DNA from: Tanypteryx hageni
Taxonomy: Eukaryota > Arthropoda > Insecta > Odonata > Petaluridae
DNA length: 64,000 bases
NCBI GenBank assembly: GCA_028673005.1
Contig: CM054120.1
Location: 73,023,533 to 73,087,532 of the forward strand
Direction of reading: 5' to 3'
The notes beneath the pieces were generated by a model that was not told where the DNA came from, did not search any database, and worked only from the letters and a program-made list of their open reading frames with translations. The position numbers were made by a program, and so were the translations under genes. Below, piece by piece: positions 44,793-55,413 of the stretch. The first letter of the stretch is position 1; each line of letters begins with the position of its first letter.

Positions 44793-45603
44793 TATATATG
44801 TTATATCCTCCTCCTCTGTAAGAGTCGTCGATATATAATGACTAGTAGAAGGTGCTTGCATGCAACACATTTTAGCCAAATTTTAAAATTGTAGCACATC
44901 TAGAAGTTAAATCATATTTTTCTAATTTTTTAAATTTAACTAATTTTTAACGGCCGCCGCAATTCATAAATGGTAAAACTGAAATGTTTATTTGTGCAAG
45001 TTCACTACTTTGTAAATAATTTGAAAATTTCAGCTTCCTTGCTCATCCTGTAGAACCTAAAAAATTATTATACTTTAATGTTCAAATGGGGTTAAAACAA
45101 CCCCTAAAAATTAACAATTTTAAAATTTTCCATTTTTATAGTTGTTTATGAGAAAATTTCTATAATCTTGCAAAATTTCAGCTTCCTAAACTTATTAGAT
45201 TGGTCTACACACTAGATTACGTTTTCCCATGCTAACTTATGGGAGATATTCCGGGGTCTCTGGAGTCGAACCCAAGACACTGTAAGCAAAAGTAACAATA
45301 ATTCCTAATAGATATTGCGGCCATCTAGCAACACTGATAATTTCATTTTTCTAGTTTACCGGTAAGTGCCCATATTTAATTTACAAAAATGGCGCAATGC
45401 TTTTCTTATGGGAAAAAACGCAACTTTCGGAATTTCTGGAGTCGAACTCATGTCACTTAGTTTAGAAGTCTCATTTTATCTGTAGATTCCTCTATCATAT
45501 CTACAAAAACTGAAACTTTGAGCTCTCTAGCTCTTGTAATTTGGGCTGGACATTAGTATCCTGCTGTTATATCCTCCTCTGTAAGAGTAGTCGATACATA
45601 ATG
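44793..45603 (+). repeat. Spacer containing a partial direct copy of the arm
   Basis: 44846-45075 repeats the beginning of the left arm in direct orientation (ACTAGTAGAAGGTGCTTGCA, then TTTAGCCAAATTTTAAAATT, then ACGGCCGCCGCAA) with a deletion of about 180 bp. Both unit borders carry TTATATCCTCCTCCTCTGTA followed by AGAGTCGTCGATATATAATG or a close variant (44809 and 45570). Between them are GGAGTCGAACCC-type words shared with the 545 and 47358 repeats. Confidence 0.7.
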
Positions 45604-46552
45604 ATAGGAGGATATTAAAGTTTAGGCACTTCCAGATGAGCTGGATATTCTAAATTTTTTTCTTAGGTAGGATTTGTTGCAAAACCGACTAGAAAAAACG
45701 AAAATCTTGAAAAAGTGCAACAATGCGGACGCTAAAAATTCGCAATTGTTTAAAGAAATTTTCAAGGTGTATGTATTTCTGCATGTGCTACGGAGTTGAA
45801 TTTTTTTTATAAGTAGAATTCGTAAAAAAACGAAATAAGGATTATACAAATTTTGATAATTTAATTTGTTTGGCAGTTAAAAATTATTAAATTTAAAAAA
45901 CTAGATAACTGTTCCGACATTACGGGATGAGCTAGGAACCTGAAATTTACAAGTTATGTACAGAGTAGTGCATTTGCACAAATAAACATTTAAAACTCTC
46001 CATAAACGTGGCGGCTGAAATTTTTTTAATAAGTAGAATTCTTAAAAAACGAAATAGAGATAATACAAATTTTGATATTTTAATTTGTTTGGCAGTTAAA
46101 AATTCTTTATATTTAAATAAATAGATAACTGTTTAGGTACTACGGGATTAGCCAGGAAGCTGAAATTTTCAAATTATTTACAAAGTAGTGAACTTGCACA
46201 AATAAACATTTCAGTTTTACCATTTATGAATTGCGGCGGCCGTTAAAATTTAGTTAAATTTAAAAAATTAGAAAAATATGATTTAACTTCTAGATGTGCA
46301 ACAATTTTAAAATTTGGCTAAAATGTGTAGCATTAGTACCCCATAATGAAGAAAGTGTAAAACATTTAAAATTGCAACATTTGGAGATTGTTTTAAACTA
46401 TTATTTTTACATGTGGGAAAAACGAGCATCGCTGCGGAGGTGAAATCTTTAGAATTAAAAGAATATTTGTAATGATGAAATGTCTGTCTGAAAAATGAAT
46501 GTTTTTTCAAGGTGAGATGAAATGCTTGCAGTATGCAAACACCAACTACTAG

Positions 46553-46553
<1 letters not shown>
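45604..46553 (-). repeat. Right arm of the large inverted repeat
   Basis: Reverse complement of 43846-44792. Its outer end ACCAACTACTAGTATGTATA passes directly into a (TA)n tract. Confidence 0.85.

Positions 46554-46612
<59 letters not shown>
46554..46612 (+). repeat. (TA)n microsatellite
   Basis: Over 50 bp of almost pure TA at the outer end of the right arm; a short TA-rich stretch (43797-43806) also borders the left arm. Confidence 0.95.
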
Positions 46613-46616
<4 letters not shown>

Positions 46617-46653
46617 CGATGTATGCAGCCTTGACGTGGTGGAACTCCATATT

Positions 46654-46807
46654 CAGGAAAATGAATAAAATGTTTGGTAAAGAATCCACTTTTAATAATT
46701 CACACAAAAAATCACTTGATGATGACTAAGTGTTAGTCGAAACTGGTAGCCTTTTTGTGTGAGTTATTAAAGTGGATTATTTACCAAACATTTTATTAAT
46801 TTTCCTG
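46654..46807 (+). repeat. Hairpin with a second hammerhead-like loop
   Basis: An inverted repeat of about 56 bp (46654-46710 with 46752-46807; CAGGAAAATGAATAAAATGT begins the left arm) encloses ATCACTTGATGATGACTAAG and then TGTTAGTCGAAACTGGTAGC. This reads TTGATGA, a 6-bp stem GACTAA/TTAGTC with loop GTG, then GAAA. It resembles the hammerhead core with the first C replaced by T. Motifs of this type mark Penelope-like element ends. Confidence 0.6.
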
Positions 46808-47357
46808 TATATATATGTATATATAATATTATGTTATGTTATATTATATTATACTAACAGATGTTAGTATGTTCGCTCGGGATATTATATCGGCGCAGTA
46901 TTTATTTTGTTGAAGGTTAAAATAACGTATCTGAAAAAGAAGTCTGAGCACGAAATAATACACAGATACCGCAGGCAGTCTGAAAATAATCTAAAATAGT
47001 AATATGCTATCATACTTTATCTTTCGTTTATGATACTTCCTTGTAAACAATACTTGATATTTTTCCTCCAGGTGATAGGATTTTTAAGCTACGTGAGCTA
47101 AAATCTAAAATAAAAATCTAACCTGGATTTATTTCTCAACTTTGGAACAAATGTAACACTCAAAAGGATTGGTGCACTCTGGGAGATACCCCTTTTTAAA
47201 AAATCAAAAGTTTTACACACGGGTGAACCATACAACCAAACTTATCTGCAATTAAACATGTTGCAATCTATTACGTTTGACGTGGCTACAACAATAATTT
47301 CGATGCTTCATAAAAATAGCGAAGCGAATAACGTAATTCTTTTGTCTATTTGAAGGT
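46808..47357. other. AT-rich anonymous DNA
   Basis: TA-rich near 46810-46860, otherwise no feature recognised. Confidence 0.4.
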
Positions 47358-47695
47358 TTAATAGACGCTAATTCAATCGGACGCAACAATGCGGGACGCC
47401 TTGGCAACACCCAGAAAGAGTACGAAAAAGCGATGAAATTTAAAAAAACCATGCGTATTTCTGCAAATTCCTCCGTATAACATAAAAAAATGCAGGAATA
47501 AGATATTTTATAACTTTAGCCGTCGAATAAAGCATAAATGGAGAAAATTCCTCTATATTTACCTATTTTGATAAATGAAATAAAAAGTCATGCACCTTGA
47601 AAAATCGAAAATCCCGTGTAAACTTATGGGAAAATATAATTGTCTCCCGGAGTCTAATCTAGGACTTTTCCCGGGATGTTTGATTTTTCTAGAGA
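47358..47695 (+). repeat. Dispersed repeat, copy B (partner at 545-872)
   Basis: Same family as 545-872, with shared order of landmarks including AATAAGATATTTTATA and GTAAACTTATGGGAAAA. It continues to about 47840 with AAATTTAAGCTCTCTAGGCT and ends CAGACAGACAGG...TTTTATATAGATAGG, a tail type often seen after retroelement-derived repeats in arthropods. Confidence 0.7.
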
Positions 47696-47849
47696 CCAAC
47701 TCATAGAAGTTTAACGATTTTGAAAATTTAAGCTCTCTAGGCTTAGTAGATCCAAAGATATTAAGCGAAAAATATTTGTAGGAAATGGTTGACTCCCAGC
47801 CAGACAGACAGGTTGAGTTTTATATAGATAGGGATTATATAACATAACT

Positions 47850-48359
47850 TGACCAAACATACCATAAAATAGCAAAACACCACGACCTAATTGTATATTT
47901 GCCTATTAAAAATTTTATCTCCCTCCCTTAGTTGGCGCATCAATAAACATATTACGTAATTTTAATGACTAAATACTGCAAAACGATATATCAGAAATTA
48001 TTTTCGGGAAATATTCAATTTTTATTTACCGATTTATTTTATAATCAGTTTCAATAAACCAAACAATCAAAAATTACTTACTTATTTGCCTCACTTGAGT
48101 TCAGTAGTTGTAATATGTTTAAGTTCTTTTCTTAGCCGTAGATAATCCATTTACTTCTGTTTACAAAATATGTCATGCACGCGTAAGGAATTAAATGTAT
48201 TTTGTAATTATATCAGATCTTATTTGCTTCAGTAACCAATAAGATTATTTACGTTGACAACAATTAGGTAGCTATGCATGCATTTTTCTAAGTTCAAAGC
48301 GAATTACGACATTCTTGTTCAATTTTCTTGATAACGGCTACTCCTTCCTTCATTTCCAG
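47850..48359. other. AT-rich stretch upstream of the CR1-type LINE
   Basis: It may include the LINE 5' UTR, but the 5' boundary is not visible because the other copies in this window are 5' truncated. No target-site duplication found. Confidence 0.35.
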
Positions 48360-48395
48360 GTTTATTAACAATTTTATAGAATACAAGAAAACAAG

Positions 48396-49718
48396 ATGGC
48401 GCCGGACTTTTCACGCTTACAAAACTGCTCCGGTAAAAATAATATCTTATTTGATATTAAGTGCCCAATATGTGATAGAAATGTGGTGAACGGAATTAAA
48501 TGTGACTTGTGCGATAGATGGTACCATTTTAAATGTGTAAATATAGGCCTACATCTTAATGTAGCTAAATGGTTTTGTAGCGCTACATGTAAACAACGGT
48601 CTGAAACAACTGACTTCACCGCAGAAATAGCTTCAAATAGTGCTCCTAAAGAAGTTTCTTATTATAATGAATTAGAATCCTTGCGGTGCGAAGTTAAAGA
48701 ACTTAGACGAATCAACGTAAGGTTATCTGACGAAAATCGGCTTCTAACTACGAAACTAAGTGAGCTTGACTCACCCATTGATAACCGGGTGATTGATTCA
48801 TACAGATCTCATTCATTTCCGTCGCCCTCCAACCCTATTGGGTCGTGGCGAATAGTGAAACGTAAAGTGCCTCCATATGAGAAGAAGTCAACTGTGGAAA
48901 ACAGTAACAACACTAGGCCTCAGAACAGATACTCTGTTCTCGATGACTTTTCGCCTGATGCAGCCTACCAGACGCGGCCCCTATCGCCCCTAGCATCAAA
49001 ACATAAGCCCATCCGACCTAAGTCTTCGAGCATCAGTAATCGCATCCCACCTAGGAACAGGAATGTTGGCGATATGAAGAGGAAAGTGACAATCTACGCT
49101 GACAGCCATGGTAGAGACATCAATCGTTTATTAAATGAAAATGATTATTGTCAAGGTAAGATGATCACCAGTACGATTAAACCTGGTGCCGGTTTTAGTG
49201 AAATTATCAAGGGTTGTGTATCTGAATCCAAAGACTTGAATGAAAGTGACACCGTGGTCATTATTGGTGGAACTAACGATGTTTATCGGAATAAATCCGA
49301 TGTCATAACTCGGGAACTAAAATCAGTGCTAAATGAGTTAACTCATACTAATGTTATTGTAAGCCATATTCCATAGCGTCATGATTTACCATTGAACTCT
49401 TGTGTAAATTCAGAAACTTGTGCAGTAAATGACATGATATCTGAAATATGTAAAAATTACGATAATGCTAATATCCTTGAAATAGGTCAGATTGACAGTA
49501 GGCTTTATACAAAACATGGTCTACACTTGAACAAAGAGGGTAAAGACTTTATTTGTAGAGAAATGGGCAAACTGCTCGTATCTGTTGCTGATAGTAGTAT
49601 GGACATGAGGATGCATAAGGTTACAATAGCTGATGGGAAGATTGAGAGTACTGCACTGCCTGAAGGGAGAATTACACGTTCACAATCTGGCATTTTTAAA
49701 CTCAAGAAACAAGAATGA
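48396..49718 (+). pseudogene. CR1-type ORF1: PHD finger plus SGNH esterase
   Basis: The ATG (AACAAGATGG context) opens a frame with a cysteine-rich finger at residues ~23-68 (KCPICDRNVVNGIKCDLCDR, WYHFKCV, WFCSATC), PHD-like. A coiled coil follows at ~88-125 (LRCEVKELRRINVRLSDENR), then a basic proline-rich linker. An SGNH hydrolase domain follows from ~229: IYADSHGRD (nucleophile serine block), VVIIGGTNDVY (GGTND, block III) and HGLHLNKEGKDF (catalytic D/H-type block V). A single TAG at 49374-49376 (after VSHIP) splits the esterase. Both sides are in the same frame. In this LINE group ORF1 is thought to bind nucleic acid; the esterase role is unsettled. The frame ends TGA at 49716-49718. Confidence 0.9.
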
Positions 49719-52718
49719 CTAGAAAATCATGGGAACAACTGTTTGACTACAAACATCAGAAATTCAGAATTTTCTTTCGATAATTCATCCAGTAAAACTT
49801 CAATTAGAAAATCTGGTGTTAAGAAAATTGAATGTACGCTTTCAGTGAATAATTATTGTAATTCTAATAACCTTTCCAATTGTCAATTTTCTGTACTCCA
49901 TCTCAATGTACAGTGCATACGAAACAAATTATTGGAACTTGAACTGTTACTTGATTCTGTAAAACCTGATATTTTCTGTGTCTGTGAGCATTGGTTATCT
50001 AGAATTGAAGTTCCCTCACTCAATATGCCTGGTTATGTAGTAGCTGATATATACTGTCGTACTAATTTTAATAATGGTGGTGTTGCGATATTTCTTAAGG
50101 ATCACCTCCCCTTTACCACCATCAATGTGTGTTATGATCATCTGGTGGTTGAACAGGTATTTGAATGTTCTGTTGCTAATGTTACGATTAATAACCTTTC
50201 TTTTATTGTCATTGCTATATATCGTTCTCCTGTTAGTAAGTTTCAGGATTTTTTGATCCACTTTGACAACTTTCTTCATACTATTAATGTATCTTTTGAA
50301 AACCCCCACATAATCATTACTGGCGATTTTAACTGCAATTTATTATTCAATAATAAGGAATCTAGTGATTTTCTCGATATTCTACATTCTTACAATCTGT
50401 CAACGCGCATCAGCGAACCCACTCGGGTAACCTGCCATTCTAAATCCCTCCTTGATAACATTCTTTCTAATTTTGACCACATCTCCTCCAAAGTTATCTT
50501 ATCTGATATTTCTGATCATTATCCCATTGTCTGTTTTTTCCCCATCCATTCTCAATCTAAAATTTCCACCTATCTTCAAAGATCTTTCTCTGACACTAAT
50601 ATTTATCTCTTTTTAAATATGGTAATGAATGAACAATGGCTTGAAGTTTACTCCGCCTCCGACTTTGATAATGGGTTCACTTATTTTTATGCTAAGTTTT
50701 TGCACTATTTTAATATTGCATTTCCTCTTCTTCAGAAAAAAGGCCAAAAAACACTAATAGAAAGAAATGGGTTACTGATGAAATTCGAGCATTTTCATCA
50801 TATCTTAAAGAACTGTCTATTTTATGCAAGTCTTCCTTAGATGATGAATTGAATGGTGAGTATAGATCTCTTAGAAAATCTTATCGCCTGTTACTCAATA
50901 ATGCGAAGCATACCTACAATGATAAGAGGTTGCGGAACTGCAGCAATAAGTCAAGGGAAACCTGGAAAATAATTAATAGTTCAAAATACAGAAACTCAAC
51001 ATCTCAGTTTTCAGGAATTACAGATTCGACAGGTAACTCTATATCTGATTACACTTCTCTGTCATCTGAATTTAATAATCATTTCACCTCTCTTCCCTCT
51101 TGTGCACAACCCATCGATACTTATGACTATTTAAATATTCCTTTATCCTCAGGATCTTTATACCTCTCTCCATGTCACGAAAAAGAACTTTCAAACATAA
51201 TTAATAACTGTGGGTCAAAGTTTAGTGCTGGTCTTGATGAAATTCCTAATCTCATTATCAAACAAAGTTTCAATTTTATTAAAGGTCCCCTATTACACCT
51301 TATTAACGTATCCTTACTGGTTGGGACTTTTCCCGCTGCTCTCAAAACTTCTAAAATTGTTCCTTTGTACAAGGGTAAAGGTAGCTATCCTGATTTAAAC
51401 TCATACAGGCCAATTACTGTACAAAATCAATTCTCTAAAAATTTTGAGAAAGTTTTTAATAATCGATTAGTGTCTTTTCTGGAATCCTTGAATATCTTGT
51501 CTCCTTATCAACATGGCTTCCGTAAGAGGAAATCTACCATGACAGCTGCTTATGACGTTATCAACTCCTTGCTTTCCTCACTGGATAACAAATTGGAAAC
51601 CTGTGGACTCTTTTTTGATTTTACAAAAGCCTTTGACCTTGTAAACCATAACCTGCTTTTTAAAAAACTTGACAGAATTGGTATCAGAGGGCCACCTAAA
51701 AACTGGCTCATATCTTATATTCAGGGCAGAACTCAATGTGTTGTTATTACTAATAATGGCTCTAAATATGTCTCCCCAGCTAAAATAGTGGACCAAGGAG
51801 TTCCTCAGGGCTCAGTTTTAGGACCCATTCTCTTCTTAATTTATATTAATGATCTCCCCCAGAGAATTTACAAATCAGCTGGGACAAAACCCACACTTTA
51901 TGCTGATGACACCAATGTCATTGTTTCCTCCAACTCTTTTCAGAACTTGCAGCACACCTGTAATCTTGTCACTCATTGCCTAAATACCTGGTGTCTAAAC
52001 AACTTTCTAAAATTGAATATTGATAAATCACAAGTAATCTACTTTACCAACAAAAATAAAACAACACAGCCTTTGTCTATTCCTTTAGATGGCAAGTGTA
52101 TCCCTCAAGTCAACACTTCAAGGTTTCTTGGTGTCAATATTGAAGCTCACCTTTACTGGGACATCCATATCGGAAAACTTGCCAGTAAACTTAGCTCTGT
52201 GTGCTACTTGGTGAGATGCATTCGTTCTACAGTTTCCTCAGAAGTTTTACTATCTCTATATTATGGTGAATTTTATTCCCATATTGCCTACAGTATCTTG
52301 CTTTGGGGCTCCTCGCCTCATGCCATCAGAATCTTTACACTCCAAAAAAAAATATTACGATTACTGGCGAATGAAAATCTTGATGCCCCAAGTCGTCCAA
52401 TTTTTAAGCATTTTAATGTCCTACCTCTTGCATGTATATATATTAACAGCTGTTGTATGCACCAAAAGAAATTTAAATGAATACCTGGTCAATGCTGACA
52501 TTTATCAGTATGCTACTCGTGGTGCAAGCAAATTACATACACCATTTGTTCGCACCAAATCTACATCACTAGGTCCTAAGCATATGGGACTCGCCTTTTA
52601 TAATAAGCTACCTCAAAATCTAAAATGTATTGTGTCTCTGTCTTCATTTCAGTACAAGGTTAAATCTTTTTTGCTTAACAAAATGTATTATAATATTGAT
52701 GAATTTCTCAATGACTGA
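49719..52718 (+). pseudogene. CR1-type ORF2: APE endonuclease and reverse transcriptase
   Basis: Endonuclease blocks: LHLNVQCIRNKLLELE, DIFCVCEHWLS, VIAIYRSPVS, IIITGDFNCNLL, SLLDNILSNFD and ISDHYPIV (catalytic SDH). RT blocks: KIVPLYKGKGSYPDLNSYRP, FFDFTKAFDLVNH, DQGVPQGSVLGPILFLIYIN, LYADDTNVIV (YADD), RFLGVNIEAHLYWDIHI, and the C-terminal YQYATRGASKLHTP. Frameshifts lie near 50735-50750 (A-run after LLQ) and near 52450. Stop TGA at 52716. ORF2 follows the ORF1 stop in the same frame and has no ATG before the endonuclease, so its start is unclear. Confidence 0.9.
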
Positions 52719-52876
52719 TTTCCTGTATACTTATATACATGTAATTTTATGATGATATTTCTTTTGTATACATTCATACCTCATCTATTCTTACTGGAAT
52801 ATTTATGACGACATCTCTTTTGTAAATATTTATATGACAAATCTTATATCTGTGTACAGATCTCCGGATGAATAAA

Positions 52877-52908
<32 letters not shown>
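52719..52908 (+). other. CR1-type 3' UTR and (TTA)n tail
   Basis: Follows the ORF2 stop. It contains GATGAATAAAATTA, a polyadenylation-like signal, and a 32-bp TTA repeat that would serve as the 3' microsatellite. Confidence 0.7.
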
Positions 52909-52912
52909 CCTA

Positions 52913-53040
52913 CAATAAATATGTGTAGAAAAAGAAATACTCTACGTTATCAGTCCTGCAAGTTTATTTAAAAACTATTTTAATGTGACCAAAAATTTAC
53001 GAGATATAACGGAAAGTTATTTTTTTGTCACCAGTTAAGT
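52913..53040 (+). repeat. Tandem unit 1, left part
   Basis: From CAATAAATATGTGTAGAAAA to CACCAGTTAAGT it matches 56249-56375. The unit resumes at 56031 after the Penelope-like insertion. Its removal gives a continuous unit of about 347 bp. Confidence 0.85.
53030..53040 (+). repeat. Target-site duplication ACCAGTTAAGT (left)
   Basis: Identical to 56020-56030. The uninterrupted tandem unit 2 has ACCAGTAAAGTGGTACC here, confirming the empty site. Confidence 0.85.
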
Positions 53041-53103
53041 CAAACTGATAAAACCCGGTTAAAAGGTCGGATAAAAACAGATGAACCCGGATAAAAACCG
53101 GAT

Positions 53104-53151
53104 AAAACCCAATACGTATTTCGGCTACAAAGTAACCATCATCAGGGGTTA
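53104..53151 (-). ncRNA. Hammerhead ribozyme motif in left pLTR
   Basis: On the minus strand: AACCC, CTGATGA, then T with a stem II of GGTTAC/GTAGCC around loop TTT, GAAA, the self-complementary TACGTA followed by TT, then GGGTTTTAT. Stem I is AACCC/GGGTT, and stem III is the very short TAC/GTA typical of Penelope-type hammerheads. Cleavage would be expected after the TT. All core residues are present. Confidence 0.8.
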
Positions 53152-53304
53152 AAAAACAGGGGGAAGGGGGACTTGAGAGAGGGCGACCGAAACCAAGACC
53201 AGTGGCACGCTCTCAAGTGGATGTCCAGGGCTGTGTCTGTGTATTTATACCTGGTTGGTGGGCAGGGGGGGGGGGGAGAAGAAAAAGGGGGGGACCTAGA
53301 TGAC

Positions 53305-53990
53305 CTAGGTGATGGGAGAAAAAGGGGGGGAGGTCAGTTTAAAAAGAACGCTGTTTATTACCCCTAACTCGTTATTCATCAGGGTGTGTCTGTATTTATG
53401 AATGTGTAAGCTTTCTGTTGCGTCGAGTTTGGTATTTGGGACTTGTTTAAGCAGTTTGAGGTTATTTGTGTCTAATTGGTGGTTATATTCCAAAATGTGT
53501 TTCGCGACGGCCGATTTTTCAAGGCGTCCATGTCTGTAGTGCGCTAAATGTTCTTTGAATCTGATGGAGATATTTCTTTTCGTTTGGCCAATGTAAGACA
53601 TGTCGCATGTGGGGCACAACATTTGATATATGCCGGATTTTTCTAATGTGGGTATTTTGTCTTTAGGGTTCCCTAATAAATTTTTAATGTTATTTGTGTT
53701 GTGAAACGTTAGTGTATAATTTGCGTTATAAAAATTTTTTCTTAGCCCTTTGTTTAGGGTTGGATGGAAGGGGAGTGAAATAAATTTTTTCTTCCTATCG
53801 TCACTTAGAGCAAGCGTAGTACTTGTCTTCTTGTCTAATGTTTTGGATTGCTTGTTAATAATGTTGTCTATCAATTCGTGTGTGTACCCGTTTTCTAGGG
53901 CCGCGTTTTTAATATATTTTACTTCTTTGTCGAAACGTTTTTTATTTAGCGGTGTCGTCAATAGTCTGTGTACCATATGGTTGAAAGCCG
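53305..53990 (-). pseudogene. Penelope-like GIY-YIG endonuclease region
   Basis: The minus frame from 53976 begins in the linker after RT (TPLNKKRFDKEVKYIKNAAL). It reaches KSGIYQMLCPTCDMSYIGQT, the GIY-YIG core with a zinc-type C..C pair, then RFKEHLAHYRHGRLEKSAVA and ILEYNHQLD, with E and K/H residues of the nuclease. It ends at 53305. It lies one frame off the RT because of an indel in a T-run at about 54000. The plus-strand arm at 55414-55686 repeats its second half. Confidence 0.9.
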
Positions 53991-55413
53991 CGATCTTTTT
54001 TTGTAAGGGTGATTGGAGTCTTTCTTAATATAATTGTTGGTATGGGTCGGTTTCCTGTACACGTCAAATTCTAATCGTCCATTATTATTAATGATCAAAA
54101 TGTCAAGAAAAGGTAAAGACTTATTTGCTTCGATTTCAAAGGTGAAGTTTATAGAGTCGTGAAATGAGTTGAGTTCTTGGACGATGGTGTTAATGTTATA
54201 GAGTTTTGTGTCAAAAATGGCAAAAATGTCATCAACGTACCTGCACCATGTGTTGGGGAAATAGTTTAGCGTATTTTTACAGCGTTGCTCAAAAGAATAA
54301 AGAAAAATATTTGCTATAAGTGGTGAGAGAGGATTGCCCATTGATGTTCCATTAATTTGTTTATAGAACTTATTGTTAAAAACGAAGTAATTTTGTTCCA
54401 TGCATAAGTTTGTCAATGTGAGAATTTCTAGAATTTTGTTTTCCTCAACTTGTTTACTTAGTAGCCAGTCCTGGAGGTTTTCGAGCGCGACGTCAATGGG
54501 AACGCTGGGGAAGATTTGTTCTACGTCAAATGACACCAGTATTTCATTTTTGTGTATTTTTTTGTTTCTAATATGTTCCAAGAAATTTTGGGAGTTTTTA
54601 ACGCCGTATGTTTCTTCAATGCCTATACATTTTAATTCCTTAGTGAGCCATTTGGCGATTTTACAAGAGGGTGAGTTGATGGCTGAAACTATAGGTCTCA
54701 TTTTGTTTCCTGGTTTATGTATTTTGGGAAGGCAGTAAAGTCTTGGAATGGTGGGATTCGCTATTTTCAGAGCGAACGCTAGTTTTTTGTCAAATGTGTG
54801 TTTGCAACGGATAACAGTTTCTTTGACTTGTGTCGCGAGTTTTTTAATGGGATTTTTGGAGATCTGGATTTAGGGGCCTGTTTCAATAGTATTTAATGTT
54901 CTTTCAAGGTAGTCCGCTTTGTTTAGAATGACTGTGGTGTTGCCCTTATCAGATCTGGTGTAGACGCAGTCTTTCTTCTTTAAGTTTTGAATAATTTTAT
55001 AGTCTGTCTTATTTATCTGAAGGTTCTTATTTGGCAAATTGTTCATGTTCCGTTCAATGGCGATTTTACTAGCGGTTCTTATATACTGTTTGGTCGTGTC
55101 GTTACTATCCTTTATACCACATTCTATATCAATAATCAGGTCGTCCATTGGTGGTTTTTTGTATGGAAGACAATGTTTAAGGCCTTTGTTGAGCAATCTG
55201 ATCTCGTCATGGGTGAAGTGAACGTTGGAAATATTTTTAACGAAATTAATCCTATCTGGAGACCCGGTAGGACTAAGCTTCTGAAGAGATTTAATTTTCG
55301 AATTTATGCCTCTGAGTTTGGTTTGAATTTTATGTTGGTTAACCTCTTTCAACTTTTGAAAGTATTCATTAAAGAAATGATACTCAATGTTATTAAAATT
55401 TTTTGTGATAGCG
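53958..55413 (-). pseudogene. Penelope-like reverse transcriptase
   Basis: From 55413 the minus strand reads the N-terminal region (KLRGINSKIKSLQKLSPTGS, LNKGLKHCLPYKKPPMDDLI) and CVYTRSDKGNTTVILNKADY (the DKG block). It is interrupted by a TAA at 54870-54872. It continues in frame with RLYCLPKIHKPGNKMRPIVS (PK.HK......RPI), EILVSFDVEQIFPSVPIDVA (motif A), INGTSMGNPLSPLIANIFL (motif B), WCRYVDDIFAIF (YVDD) and LPFLDILI. The ATG at 55436 belongs to the inverted arm, so the true N-terminus is lost at 55413. Lesions: one stop, one frameshift, 5' truncation. Confidence 0.9.

Larger units (their letters stand above)
48360..52908 (+). mobile_element. CR1-type LINE, nearly complete
   Basis: ORF1 with PHD-like finger and SGNH esterase, ORF2 with APE endonuclease and reverse transcriptase, short 3' UTR with AATAAAATTA and a (TTA)n tail (52877-52908). 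This organisation is that of the CR1 group. The visible lesions are one stop in ORF1 (TAG at 49374), one frameshift around 50735-50750 and one around 52450. It is the youngest-looking retroelement in the window. The exact 5' end is undetermined. Confidence 0.85.

Noticed and set aside
44545..45849. Two near-identical 75-codon frames (44545-44772 plus, 45622-45849 minus) that look like a conserved small protein
   Set aside because: They are mirror copies because the whole DNA segment is an inverted repeat. The flanking non-coding sequence is equally conserved, so the match is not evidence of protein selection.
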